From contig MWYU01000677.1 in assembly GCA_002050375.1 (NCBI GenBank), positions 1 through 39,860 on the forward strand: a stretch of 39,860 nucleotides of DNA. Direction: 5' to 3'. A model generated the notes under the pieces. It worked only from the letters and a program-made list of their open reading frames with translations, made no database searches and had not been told where the DNA came from. Of this stretch, positions 19,275-28,499 are shown piece by piece; the first letter of the stretch is position 1, and the number at the start of each line of letters is the position of its first letter. The position numbers were made by a program, and so were the translations under genes. The DNA comes from Chitinophagales bacterium 62-2. GTDB taxonomy: Bacteria; Bacteroidota; Bacteroidia; Chitinophagales; Chitinophagaceae.

Positions 19275-20708
19275 ATGATTAAAGGTTTTATAGGCTTAAT
19301 TCTTTTTGTAAACAGCATAAGTGTATTAGCACAAAATGCAGTTAATAATAAATCTAAAAAGCCAAATATCTTAATGATATGTGTGGATGATTTAAACGAT
19401 TATATCGGTGCTATGGGTCACCCTGATGCTATTACTCCTAACATGGATAAACTTATTAAAAGAGGTACTTTATTTACCAATGCTCAAACCCAATCTCCTC
19501 TGTGCGGACCTTCAAGGGCCGCACTGATGACCGGTTTAAGACCATCTACTACAGGCATTTATGGGTTAATACCAGATAATGATGTTAAAGGTTCTAATGA
19601 TGCTACACGCAATAATATTTTTATGCATCAGTATTTTAAAAACAATGGTTATTATACCATGGGCAGGGGTAAGATATTTCATATAAATGTACCTGATGGA
19701 TTAATGGATGAACAGGAAAGAGATAAAGAAATAGTTGGTCCCTTTCCGCCTAAAAAAATGAATTATTTTTTAGGCCGTACAGATAGTGACTGGGGAGCTT
19801 TTCCTGAAAAAGATGAGCAAATGCCAGATTATAAAACTGCTAAATGGGCGGTTGAGCGATTGGGTAGAAAGTACGATCAACCATTTTTCTTAACAGTAGG
19901 TTTTTTTAGGCCGCATGTTCCCTGGCATGTGCCGCAGAAATGGTTCGATATGTATGATCCGGCAAAATTACACCTCCCACCATATTTAAAAACGGATTTT
20001 GATGATTTGCCTGAAATGGCGTTAAAAGTAGAATCGACTTTTATGCCGAGCACAGAATGGGCTTTAGAAAACAACCAATGGCGTAAAATGCTTCAGGGTT
20101 ATTTAGCTTGTATATCCTTTGTTGATCATTATATAGGACAGGTCTTAAATGCATTAGACGATAGCCCTTATGCAAAAAATACAATCGTTGTGTTATGGTC
20201 CGATCATGGCTTTAGAATGGGTGAAAAGAACAGGTTTGCTAAACAGTGTTTGTGGGATAGAGCAACCAAAACACCGCTTGTTTATGCAGGTCCGGGTATA
20301 GCTGTAAATAAAAAGATTAGTGCTCCTGTTGAATTATTTTCAGTGTATCCTACATTAACAGATCTGGCAGGTTTACAATCGAATAAAAACCTTGAAGCTA
20401 AAAGCATCGCCCCTTTACTTAAAAACCCGGAATTAAAGTGGACACATCCAACCATAACAACTTGGGGCCGCAATAATCATGGAATTAGAATTCAGGATTA
20501 CCATTACATTCAGTATGAAGATCGGTCAGAAGAATTTTATAACCTGAAGGAAGATCCGAATGAATGGTACAACAAAGCAACCGATCAGAAGTATGCAAAG
20601 ATTAAGGAAGGTTTGAAAAAATATATTCCTGCTGTAAATGCAAAGTGGGCTCCGGGTACTAAATATGATGGAGTTGAATATTTTAAACAACAGAAGCTTG
20701 AGGATTGA
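19275..20708 (+). CDS. Sulfatase (S1 type, iduronate-2-sulfatase-like)
   Basis: Signal peptide; KPNILMICVDDLNDYIGAMG; formylglycine motif CGPSRAALMTG; SDHGFRMGEKN. Confidence 0.92.
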   Translation: MIKGFIGLILFVNSISVLAQNAVNNKSKKPNILMICVDDLNDYIGAMGHPDAITPNMDKLIKRGTLFTNAQTQSPLCGPSRAALMTGLRPSTTGIYGLIPDNDVKGSNDATRNNIFMHQYFKNNGYYTMGRGKIFHINVPDGLMDEQERDKEIVGPFPPKKMNYFLGRTDSDWGAFPEKDEQMPDYKTAKWAVERLGRKYDQPFFLTVGFFRPHVPWHVPQKWFDMYDPAKLHLPPYLKTDFDDLPEMALKVESTFMPSTEWALENNQWRKMLQGYLACISFVDHYIGQVLNALDDSPYAKNTIVVLWSDHGFRMGEKNRFAKQCLWDRATKTPLVYAGPGIAVNKKISAPVELFSVYPTLTDLAGLQSNKNLEAKSIAPLLKNPELKWTHPTITTWGRNNHGIRIQDYHYIQYEDRSEEFYNLKEDPNEWYNKATDQKYAKIKEGLKKYIPAVNAKWAPGTKYDGVEYFKQQKLED

Positions 20709-20759
20709 TGCTTCGATGCTATAATAATTAATGTTATCTGTTAAATCAACTAAAAGCAC

Positions 20760-21674
20760 TTGAGTAAAAAGATAGTAGTTATTGGAAGCTCTAATACCGA
20801 CATGGTTATTAAAGCTGAAAGATTTCCTTTGCCGGGAGAAACTCTTTTGGGAGGAACATTCTTTATGAACCCTGGTGGAAAAGGCGCAAACCAGGCTGTA
20901 GCTGCCGCAAGACTGGGTGGTGAAGTTGTTTTTATAGCAAGGGTAGGTACTGATATTTTTGGCAGCCAGGCTTTGCAGCAATTTAATAGTGAGGGGATCA
21001 ATACGCAGTATATTGTTGAAGATCCAAACAACCCTTCGGGTGTTGCCTTAATTACTGTAGATGCTAAAGGTGAAAACACTATAGTAGTTGCTTCGGGAGC
21101 TAATAATGCTTTATCAATAAGTGATATAAACAATGCAGAAGCTGCAATCAATGATGCGGATATTTTATTAATTCAATTAGAAATTCCAATAGAAGTAGTA
21201 GAACAGGTAACAGGAATTGGAAAAACAAAAAACCTAAAAGTAATTCTTAATCCTGCTCCTGCAATGCCTTTAAATGAGAAAGTATTTCGTGGCCTGTATT
21301 TAATAACTCCAAATGAAACGGAAGCAGAAATATTAACCGGTATTTCAATAACAGACAACCCGGGCATAGAAGAAGCAGCAAAGATCCTAAAAGCAAAAGG
21401 TGTACAAAATGTAATTATCACCTTAGGTAAAGAAGGGGCTTATGTACTCACCGATACTATCAATAGTTATGTGCCGGCTCCCAAGGTTGTTTCGATTGAT
21501 TCAACTGCTGCCGGTGATGTTTTCAGTGGAGCTTTAGCAGTAAGTATTTCAGAAGGGAAAGAATTAATGGATGCAGTGGTTTTTGCATCAAAAGCGGCTG
21601 CAATATCAGTAACTAAATTAGGTGCCCAGGCATCTGCTCCTTTAAGGGAAGAAGTAGAGAAAATGGTTAATTAA
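20760..21674 (+). CDS. rbsK: Ribokinase (PfkB family), TTG start
   Basis: VVIGSSNTDMVIKAERFPLPGETLLGGTFFMNPGGKGANQAVAAARLGG; DSTAAGDVFSGALA anion-hole/active-site Asp motif. Confidence 0.92.
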   Translation: MSKKIVVIGSSNTDMVIKAERFPLPGETLLGGTFFMNPGGKGANQAVAAARLGGEVVFIARVGTDIFGSQALQQFNSEGINTQYIVEDPNNPSGVALITVDAKGENTIVVASGANNALSISDINNAEAAINDADILLIQLEIPIEVVEQVTGIGKTKNLKVILNPAPAMPLNEKVFRGLYLITPNETEAEILTGISITDNPGIEEAAKILKAKGVQNVIITLGKEGAYVLTDTINSYVPAPKVVSIDSTAAGDVFSGALAVSISEGKELMDAVVFASKAAAISVTKLGAQASAPLREEVEKMVN

Positions 21675-21676
21675 TA

Positions 21677-21846
21677 AGAAGCTGTCCAAAAATTCAGATA
21701 GTTCTCTTTGTAGTTCTCTGTGATCCCTTTTCTCTGTGTTCTCTGGTAAAAAAACATAAACCACAGAGAAATACAAAAGTTTAACCACAGAGTACACAGA
21801 GATACTACCTGTAAATAACTTTCTTTAATATTTTTAGACAGCTTCT
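21677..21846. mobile_element. MITE-like palindromic element with 17-bp imperfect terminal inverted repeats
   Basis: AGAAGCTGTCCAAAAAT (21677-21693) versus ATTTTTAGACAGCTTCT (21830-21846), 16/17 match as inverted repeat; interior carries a second inverted arrangement of CTCTGTG/CACAGAG motifs. Confidence 0.7.
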
Positions 21847-21895
21847 AAGAGAATACCTGTCTCAATAAATAATCAACCAACACAACTTACACCAC

Positions 21896-22897
21896 ATGTT
21901 TATTTTAGAAAATTATGGATTTGCAGTTGCTTTTTGCATTGTAACGATGATTTGCTGGGGCTCATGGGCTAACACCCAAAAGCTTACAGACAAAAGTTGG
22001 CGATTTGAATTATTTTATTGGGATTATGTTATTGGTATTATGATAATGGCTTTGATTTTTGCTTTCACTTTAGGCAGTATTGGCCACCAGGGCAGAAGCT
22101 TTCTTACAGATGCTTCACAAGCCGATCCGGCAAACATCCGTTCTGCATTAATAGGTGGTGCAGTATTTAACATCGCTAATATTTTATTGATTGCCGCAAT
22201 CTCTGTTGCCGGTATGTCGGTTGCCTTTCCTGTAGGTATTGGTATTGCTTTAATCTTAGGCGTTCTTGACAACTATAATGATAATCCAATCGGTAATGCA
22301 ACCATCTTATTTACGGGCGTTGGTCTAATTGCCTTAGCTATTATTTTAAATGCTTTCGCCTATAAACGGCTTACATCAACCATTAAAAAAGTATCAACTA
22401 AAGGATTGCTCCTTTCAGTTGTTGCAGGTGTGTTAATGGGTAAGTTTTACGGTTATGTCGCAAATTCTATGGTTAAAGATTTTGCGCAGCCCGAAGCAGG
22501 TTTACTCACGCCTTATACTGCTGTTGTATTTTTTGCAATCGGTATTTTTATAAGCAACTTTCTTTTTAATACCATATTAATGAAAGTACCTGTAGAAGGA
22601 GCACGGGTTTCTTATAGTGATTATTTTAAAGGCAGTCGCCGAAGCCATATAATGGGTATTGCAGGTGGACTCATCTGGTGTATTGGTATGTCGTTCAGTA
22701 TTATTGCATCGGGTAAAGCTGGTCCTGCTATTTCTTATGGATTAGGCCAGGGAGCTACAGTGGTGGCTGCTTTGTGGGGAATATTTGTTTGGAGAGAGTT
22801 TAAAGAAGCGCCAAAAGGAACTAATCCCTTGCTGTATTTAATGCTGCTATTTTATGTTATCGGTTTAGGTTTGATTATAGCGTCTCGAGCAATGTAA
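21896..22897 (+). CDS. GRP/RbsU-type sugar (probably ribose) uptake permease
   Basis: About 10 hydrophobic helices; CWGSWANTQKLTDKSWRFELFYWDYVIG; VAFPVGIGIALILGVLDNY; adjacent to rbsK. Confidence 0.78.
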   Translation: MFILENYGFAVAFCIVTMICWGSWANTQKLTDKSWRFELFYWDYVIGIMIMALIFAFTLGSIGHQGRSFLTDASQADPANIRSALIGGAVFNIANILLIAAISVAGMSVAFPVGIGIALILGVLDNYNDNPIGNATILFTGVGLIALAIILNAFAYKRLTSTIKKVSTKGLLLSVVAGVLMGKFYGYVANSMVKDFAQPEAGLLTPYTAVVFFAIGIFISNFLFNTILMKVPVEGARVSYSDYFKGSRRSHIMGIAGGLIWCIGMSFSIIASGKAGPAISYGLGQGATVVAALWGIFVWREFKEAPKGTNPLLYLMLLFYVIGLGLIIASRAM

Positions 22898-23433
22898 ATA
22901 AGGTTATTAGCAGATATAATGGTAATTGGATTAACAGCCGTTTTGCTATACAAGCTGATTTTAGAATTGGTAAGCCGATAAAGGCAGGAGATCAATTTGT
23001 AGCGTTTCCCTTCTCAAGTAAAAGATAGTTTTAGCACAATTTATATCTCGATGTAAAAACGCTTGCTCGATTTTATTTTTGACTGTTTTCTATTCCTTCT
23101 GTAGAAACTGAAAGTAGCTCTTTACAATGAAAGATAGTATCAGTAATATGGAATATACTCGTACCTATTGGAATAAGGGTAGCTTATATTTGTTAAGTGA
23201 TTGATGCTAATAGGATGTATAGAATTAACCTGTTTAAACATAGTTCCCTGTTCGACATATTAAAATCTGCTAGCCTGATTTCATTTCAAATCAGATGCAT
23301 TGAGTAGCAAGTAATAATGCAGAAAAATTTGAATATTTATAGTGCTGCCTGAGTAAGTAAAGGTTGTTTGATAAGCATCAGGTATTAGCAGATTTTGAAT
23401 AATTATAAATATCGTAACCTGTCTCGCATTCTT

Positions 23434-25947
23434 ATGAAGCAACTGCTCTCACCATCCATAAATATAAAACTTCTCATTGCTGTTTTATTCATTGCTATAC
23501 AAAGTACAGCACAGCCTAAAATTATCATTGGTGAAAATGGGAAATCATATTATTACATCTATATTAATTCTTCAGCTCCAAAATCAGTAAAGGCTGCGGC
23601 TGATGATTTAAAGCTTTATATCAATAAAGCTTCAGGTCTTTCGCTAAAAATAGTTTCAGGCGATAGAACTCCTTCAGGTAATTATATTAGTATAGGGAGC
23701 ACAACAGCATTAAAAGCTTCGGGCATAAATACAACGGGCATTTATAGTGATGGTTTTAGAATTACAACTAAAGACAAAAATCTTTTCATCTTCGGTAACG
23801 ATACGCCTGATGGTAATGTGAACTCCTTAGGCGGCAGAAGTAATGGCACAGCAAATGGCGTATATACTTTTTTAGAAAATTATTTAGGCATCAAATGGTT
23901 AATGCCGGGAGAAGCTGGTGAGTATATTCCGAAAACTGAAATTGTAGCAATACCTGCTATCAATATTTTGGAAAGCTCTCCTTTTCTGTATCGTCATGAA
24001 CCTCACATTGGTAACGGTGAACTGCCCGAAGAATGGGCTGGGCGCATGAAGCTCGGCAAGGTTTCTTTTCCACAATACAACCATGCCTGGGAGAAAACGA
24101 TACCTGCCTCTTTATATGACGAACATCCTACCTGGTTTGCACAAATAAATGGGAAACATCTGCCGCCGGGGGAACGATACAAACTGGAGACTACAAACCC
24201 GGAACTCGTACAAGCTTATGCTAATGTAATTATTAAAGAATTTCGTAAGGATACCAGTTTAAAATGGTATTCACTTTCCCCATCGGATGGTATAAGCGGA
24301 GAACTTGGGTGGAGCAATAGTAAAGAAGCGCTTGCACTAATTGAGAAGCGACCCAATGGCAGGAATTCGCGTACAAGCCTCATCCTGAAGTTTTATAATG
24401 ATGTAGCCAAAATTGTTGGCAAAGAATTTCCTGACAGGAAGCTGGGGGGTTATATCTATGCTGATTACTTCTATCCGCCAAGTAGTGGCATTCCTAAAAC
24501 GGAGCCAAATCTTGCATTTATGATTGCAACAAATGTAAGTTACGGTTACCAGCTATATCGCAAAGCAACACAGGTGGAGTGGGAATCAGTAGTTAGTGCA
24601 TGGGCTAAAAGTGCAAAAGAAAATGGCTTTGATATTTATTATTATGACCTGCCTACAGCCATTATGCAGCATAACGGTATCGTAATGCCACCAGCTCCTG
24701 AAATTCTCAATTTCATTTATCCAAGACTATTGAAGTATGGCTTTAAAGGCGCCTACATTTATGGCAGGCCGGTTTGGCCCGTATTTGGACCCAGCAATTA
24801 CACTATTGCAAAGATGAAATGGAATCCAAAGCTTGATGCTAATAAAGTTTTAAGTGAGTACTTTCAAAAAGCGTATGGTAATGCAGCCGCAGTGCATGTG
24901 GAGAAACTTTATAATAAATTGGATTCCGGATATAAAGTATTTTATAACAATCATCCTGAAGCAAATTACAATTTAGCGCCTGCTCTTTTGAAAGAGATCT
25001 ATGGTGTAATTTATCCTCAGCTTGAAATTGAGATGACACGGGCATTAAATGCAAAGTCTACAGACGAAAGCCAGGCAAAGCGGTTAGAGCAATTAGGCAA
25101 GGTGTTTTATGTGATGCATTGGAACCTTAGTTCTTTAGGGTTATTATCGAAAAATTTTACAGCATCGTTTGCAAAAAACGATGCAGAGTTAGATGAGCTT
25201 CTTACTAATAACAAGGGCGGTTTAGGAATTATTACAGATGAATCTAACACTATAATAAGCCAGCGTGTAAAAGTGGAAGGCATCACTGATAACCCCGGTA
25301 AAAGAAAGCTAACAAACTTTCCTACTAATGGCAGTGCTCAACTTCTCTTATATGCTCCTGCCGATGGAAAGGTGACTGTTACTTACAACAAGTTTAATTC
25401 ATTAGGAGAATTTGTGCGTTATTCACTTTTAGAGTCCGATGGTAAGTTTATTAAATCGGGAGCTTTAAGAGAGGGTAGAAAAATAGAGTTCGTTGCAAAA
25501 AAAGGGAAGTCTTACTTAGTTGATATGGTTAACAGGAGAACCGCTATGGATTTGTCTGTTGAGGGAGCGTACATAGCTTACAAAACCAATAGAGATAAAA
25601 GTAAAGGTTTTCGTATTCCATTAGAAATGGTAAAAGGCGATAATCTCCCCATGTATTTTTATGTTCCTGCAGGTACCGGAAATTTTGGTGTTAATATGAG
25701 CTTTGCTTCCGGGGTTATAGCTAAAATTTATTCTCCCGATGGACAAGAAGCAGGAGAGCTCAATACGGTTCAAACTCCATCATCAAGATTTACATATAAA
25801 CAAACAAATGCTACCGGTGGATTTTGGAAAATAGTAATTAATAAACCAACTGATGCTAAAAATAAAACCGTTGCCTTAATGCTTGACGAAGACTTACCAC
25901 AATGGTTTATGCCTGAAGATGAAGGGTTAATTAGAGTTGGTAAATAA
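23434..25947 (+). CDS. DUF4838-type protein with alpha-glucuronidase-like N-terminal region, secreted
   Basis: ORF listed from TTG 23395; ATG 23434 preferred. Signal peptide; YINSSAPKSVKAAADDLKLYINKASGLSLKI; NGVYTFLENYLGIKWLMPGEAGEYIP; SPSDG; YYDLPTA. Confidence 0.75.
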   Translation: MKQLLSPSINIKLLIAVLFIAIQSTAQPKIIIGENGKSYYYIYINSSAPKSVKAAADDLKLYINKASGLSLKIVSGDRTPSGNYISIGSTTALKASGINTTGIYSDGFRITTKDKNLFIFGNDTPDGNVNSLGGRSNGTANGVYTFLENYLGIKWLMPGEAGEYIPKTEIVAIPAINILESSPFLYRHEPHIGNGELPEEWAGRMKLGKVSFPQYNHAWEKTIPASLYDEHPTWFAQINGKHLPPGERYKLETTNPELVQAYANVIIKEFRKDTSLKWYSLSPSDGISGELGWSNSKEALALIEKRPNGRNSRTSLILKFYNDVAKIVGKEFPDRKLGGYIYADYFYPPSSGIPKTEPNLAFMIATNVSYGYQLYRKATQVEWESVVSAWAKSAKENGFDIYYYDLPTAIMQHNGIVMPPAPEILNFIYPRLLKYGFKGAYIYGRPVWPVFGPSNYTIAKMKWNPKLDANKVLSEYFQKAYGNAAAVHVEKLYNKLDSGYKVFYNNHPEANYNLAPALLKEIYGVIYPQLEIEMTRALNAKSTDESQAKRLEQLGKVFYVMHWNLSSLGLLSKNFTASFAKNDAELDELLTNNKGGLGIITDESNTIISQRVKVEGITDNPGKRKLTNFPTNGSAQLLLYAPADGKVTVTYNKFNSLGEFVRYSLLESDGKFIKSGALREGRKIEFVAKKGKSYLVDMVNRRTAMDLSVEGAYIAYKTNRDKSKGFRIPLEMVKGDNLPMYFYVPAGTGNFGVNMSFASGVIAKIYSPDGQEAGELNTVQTPSSRFTYKQTNATGGFWKIVINKPTDAKNKTVALMLDEDLPQWFMPEDEGLIRVGK

Positions 25948-26028
25948 TCATCAGTATTAAAATTAAAACGCCGTTTTTAGATAATACGAACGACTTGTAG
26001 AGGAAGTAGCGACCATAGTTATAAAAAG

Positions 26029-27276
26029 ATGAAAATCATATTAAATACAAAATTTATGGCGGGAAAGAATTTCATTTTTATTCTGCTGATTATTATTTTT
26101 ATTGGAGTCAGTAAAGCACAAACACCGGATAAGTTTCCGACGGTAAGCGAGGCTATACAAATAACTAAAAATGGCAAAGAACATTTTTATGCCAGTTATT
26201 ATGGCATTACCTCTTTTAATAGATCGCAGCAGTATGCAACAGTTTTACAAACAAGCATAAAACATAAACTTCCCACCGAAAATGAGCCTGCCACTTTAGG
26301 CCTGGTAGATATGAAAACTTTCGGTTTCATCCCATTAACTACAACCAGAGCATGGAATTTTCAGGAAGGCTGCATGGCTCACTGGCTTGATAATTCTACC
26401 ATCATTTTTAATGACTTTAGAAACGGGAAAAATGTATCGGTAATAATGAATATAGAAAACAAGAAAGAAAAAAAAGTGCTGCCTTTCCCGGTTAGCGGCG
26501 TTGCTCCAAATGGGAAAGAAGCAGTCAGCTTAAATTTTTCAAGGCTTAGAATTACTCGTACAGACTATGGCTATGGCGGAAATGGCCAGGATGCACAAAA
26601 AGATGTTGTTTTTCCGGATAATGATGGGATATTTCTGGTGAACCTTAAAACAGGTGCTTCAAAGCTATTGGTAAGTCTTGCTCAAATAAAAAACATGGTT
26701 CCTCCTTTTACTAAAAGCTCCATCGAATATTTTGCACATACGCGTTTTAATACTGATGGTACAAAAATATTCTGGCTTGCAAGAGGTATCCCTGAATGGA
26801 ATACCTCGGCTTTTACTGTAAATAAAGATGGCAGCAATTTACAAAGATGCTTTCCTGATAAATGGGGCGGCTCTCATTTCGACTGGCTCGATGAAGATGA
26901 ATTGATGATCACAGCAAACTATGATGGAAAAAAATATGCACATATTCTTTTTACCATTGGTAAGCAGGATTATAAAAAGTTAGGTAAAGGCGCTTTGGAT
27001 TTTGACGCTCATGGAACGTTTTCTCCTAATAAAAAATGGATGGTTACCGATGGTTATCCTGATAAAAATTCGGGCGAGCAAAAGATATATTTAATGGATA
27101 TGAAAACCGAGGAGGTAAAACTTTTAGGAAGTTATGTAGAACCGAAGGAATACAGTGACAAAGGGCAGTGGCGCTGCGATATTCATTCACGTTGGAGCCC
27201 TAAGGGAGACATGATTGGATTTAACTCTACAAAAACCGGTGAAAGACAGGCCTACATTTACCGTGTTAAAGAGTAA
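26029..27276 (+). CDS. Secreted beta-propeller (TolB-like/PD40, oligogalacturonate-lyase-like) protein
   Basis: Signal peptide; DAHGTFSPNKKWMVTDGYPDKNSGEQKIYLMDMKT; CDIHSRWSPKGDMIGFNSTKTGERQAYIYRV. Confidence 0.65.
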   Translation: MKIILNTKFMAGKNFIFILLIIIFIGVSKAQTPDKFPTVSEAIQITKNGKEHFYASYYGITSFNRSQQYATVLQTSIKHKLPTENEPATLGLVDMKTFGFIPLTTTRAWNFQEGCMAHWLDNSTIIFNDFRNGKNVSVIMNIENKKEKKVLPFPVSGVAPNGKEAVSLNFSRLRITRTDYGYGGNGQDAQKDVVFPDNDGIFLVNLKTGASKLLVSLAQIKNMVPPFTKSSIEYFAHTRFNTDGTKIFWLARGIPEWNTSAFTVNKDGSNLQRCFPDKWGGSHFDWLDEDELMITANYDGKKYAHILFTIGKQDYKKLGKGALDFDAHGTFSPNKKWMVTDGYPDKNSGEQKIYLMDMKTEEVKLLGSYVEPKEYSDKGQWRCDIHSRWSPKGDMIGFNSTKTGERQAYIYRVKE

Positions 27277-27313
27277 ACTTTAAGGAAAAAAATTTCAGCA
27301 TTAAATATAATTT

Positions 27314-28492
27314 TTGAAACGGGATAACATTAACCTACGCTGGCTTACAGGTTTAGACCTTTTAAGGTTTATGATGGCGGTTTCAATATTAATATTTCAT
27401 TTCCCTCACTTCGATAATATCCACTTTAATACACCTCGTCTTGAAGGTCTCGATAAAAATACATTTGATGGTATATCTGATCCTGTATTAATGATGGATC
27501 TGCCCCTGAAAAATATATTCTCAATTATTTATGTACACGGAGATTTTGCGGTAAGAATTTTTTGGATGATATCTGGCGCCATCTTCTTCATTTTTTATCT
27601 GGATGTTGTCCAAAATCAAAAACTTTCATTTTATAAATTTCTGTTTTTACGGTTCAGCAGGTTATATCCGCTACATCTTATAACATTGGTTGCAATGGCT
27701 GTTTTGCAATACATCTATCTTCAAAAGTTTGGTGATTTTTTTATTTATAAAAATAATTCAGTCATACATTTTATTCTAAACCTGTTCATGATAAGCTATT
27801 GGAACCCCAGGTTTGGCTATTCATTCAACGGGCCATTTTGGAGCGTGTCTATTGAAATGTTTTTATACATCATATTTTATGGGTTAGCCTTTCTTAAAAG
27901 CTTATCGTCAAACAAACATTTACTGTTTCTCACCTTACTATTATTTACATTTAATTATTTGGAAATACTCACTCCTTTTAATGAAGGCTTACTTTATTTT
28001 TTTGCCGGCTGCTTATTAATAAGTTCAATTATCAATGCTAAAAAGGATTTAATAATTGGTGCAGTATTACTGTTTTTGATTTTTGTGGTTTTAAAGTATG
28101 GTCTTTTAGAGTGGGAAGGAATTAGCAGAATAATCAATAGTTATATTAGCCTCGCCATATCTTTTCTTGGCGTACTCACTTTTATGTTTCTGTTCAGGAA
28201 AGCAAATGTTCGTATTCAAAAGTTATTCAGAAATATTGGAAACATGACTTATGCCATTTACATGATCCATATCCCGATGCAGGTAATTTTTATTTTATCT
28301 TTTTATGAAAGGGGAGTTTCATTTTTCATGAGTAGTACGTTCTTATTTATGTATCTACTCATTTGCTGCATATTAGGTCATTTCACTTTTAGGTATATTG
28401 AAAGACCAGCACAAAATTTTTTAAGAGGATATAAAAAGATGGAGACCGGATCAACCAAAGCAGACCTCTTTCTTAACAGGATTAAAAATTGA
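27314..28492 (+). CDS. Acyltransferase family 3 (OafA-like) integral membrane protein, TTG start
   Basis: RWLTGLDLLRFMMAVSILIFHF; FWSVSIEMFLYIIFYG; multiple transmembrane helices. Confidence 0.85.
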   Translation: MKRDNINLRWLTGLDLLRFMMAVSILIFHFPHFDNIHFNTPRLEGLDKNTFDGISDPVLMMDLPLKNIFSIIYVHGDFAVRIFWMISGAIFFIFYLDVVQNQKLSFYKFLFLRFSRLYPLHLITLVAMAVLQYIYLQKFGDFFIYKNNSVIHFILNLFMISYWNPRFGYSFNGPFWSVSIEMFLYIIFYGLAFLKSLSSNKHLLFLTLLLFTFNYLEILTPFNEGLLYFFAGCLLISSIINAKKDLIIGAVLLFLIFVVLKYGLLEWEGISRIINSYISLAISFLGVLTFMFLFRKANVRIQKLFRNIGNMTYAIYMIHIPMQVIFILSFYERGVSFFMSSTFLFMYLLICCILGHFTFRYIERPAQNFLRGYKKMETGSTKADLFLNRIKN

Positions 28493-28499
28493 TTAAACG

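Noticed and set aside
20526-20981. 151-aa minus-strand ORF and other antisense ORFs (e.g. 4476-4844, 7592-7945, 16806-17126, 39195-39458)
   Set aside because: They are shadows of well-supported + strand genes with no recognisable domains or signal peptides.
25968-25982. AAAAC-GCC-GTTTT hairpin after the DUF4838 gene
   Set aside because: Five-base AT-rich stem, too weak to distinguish from chance.
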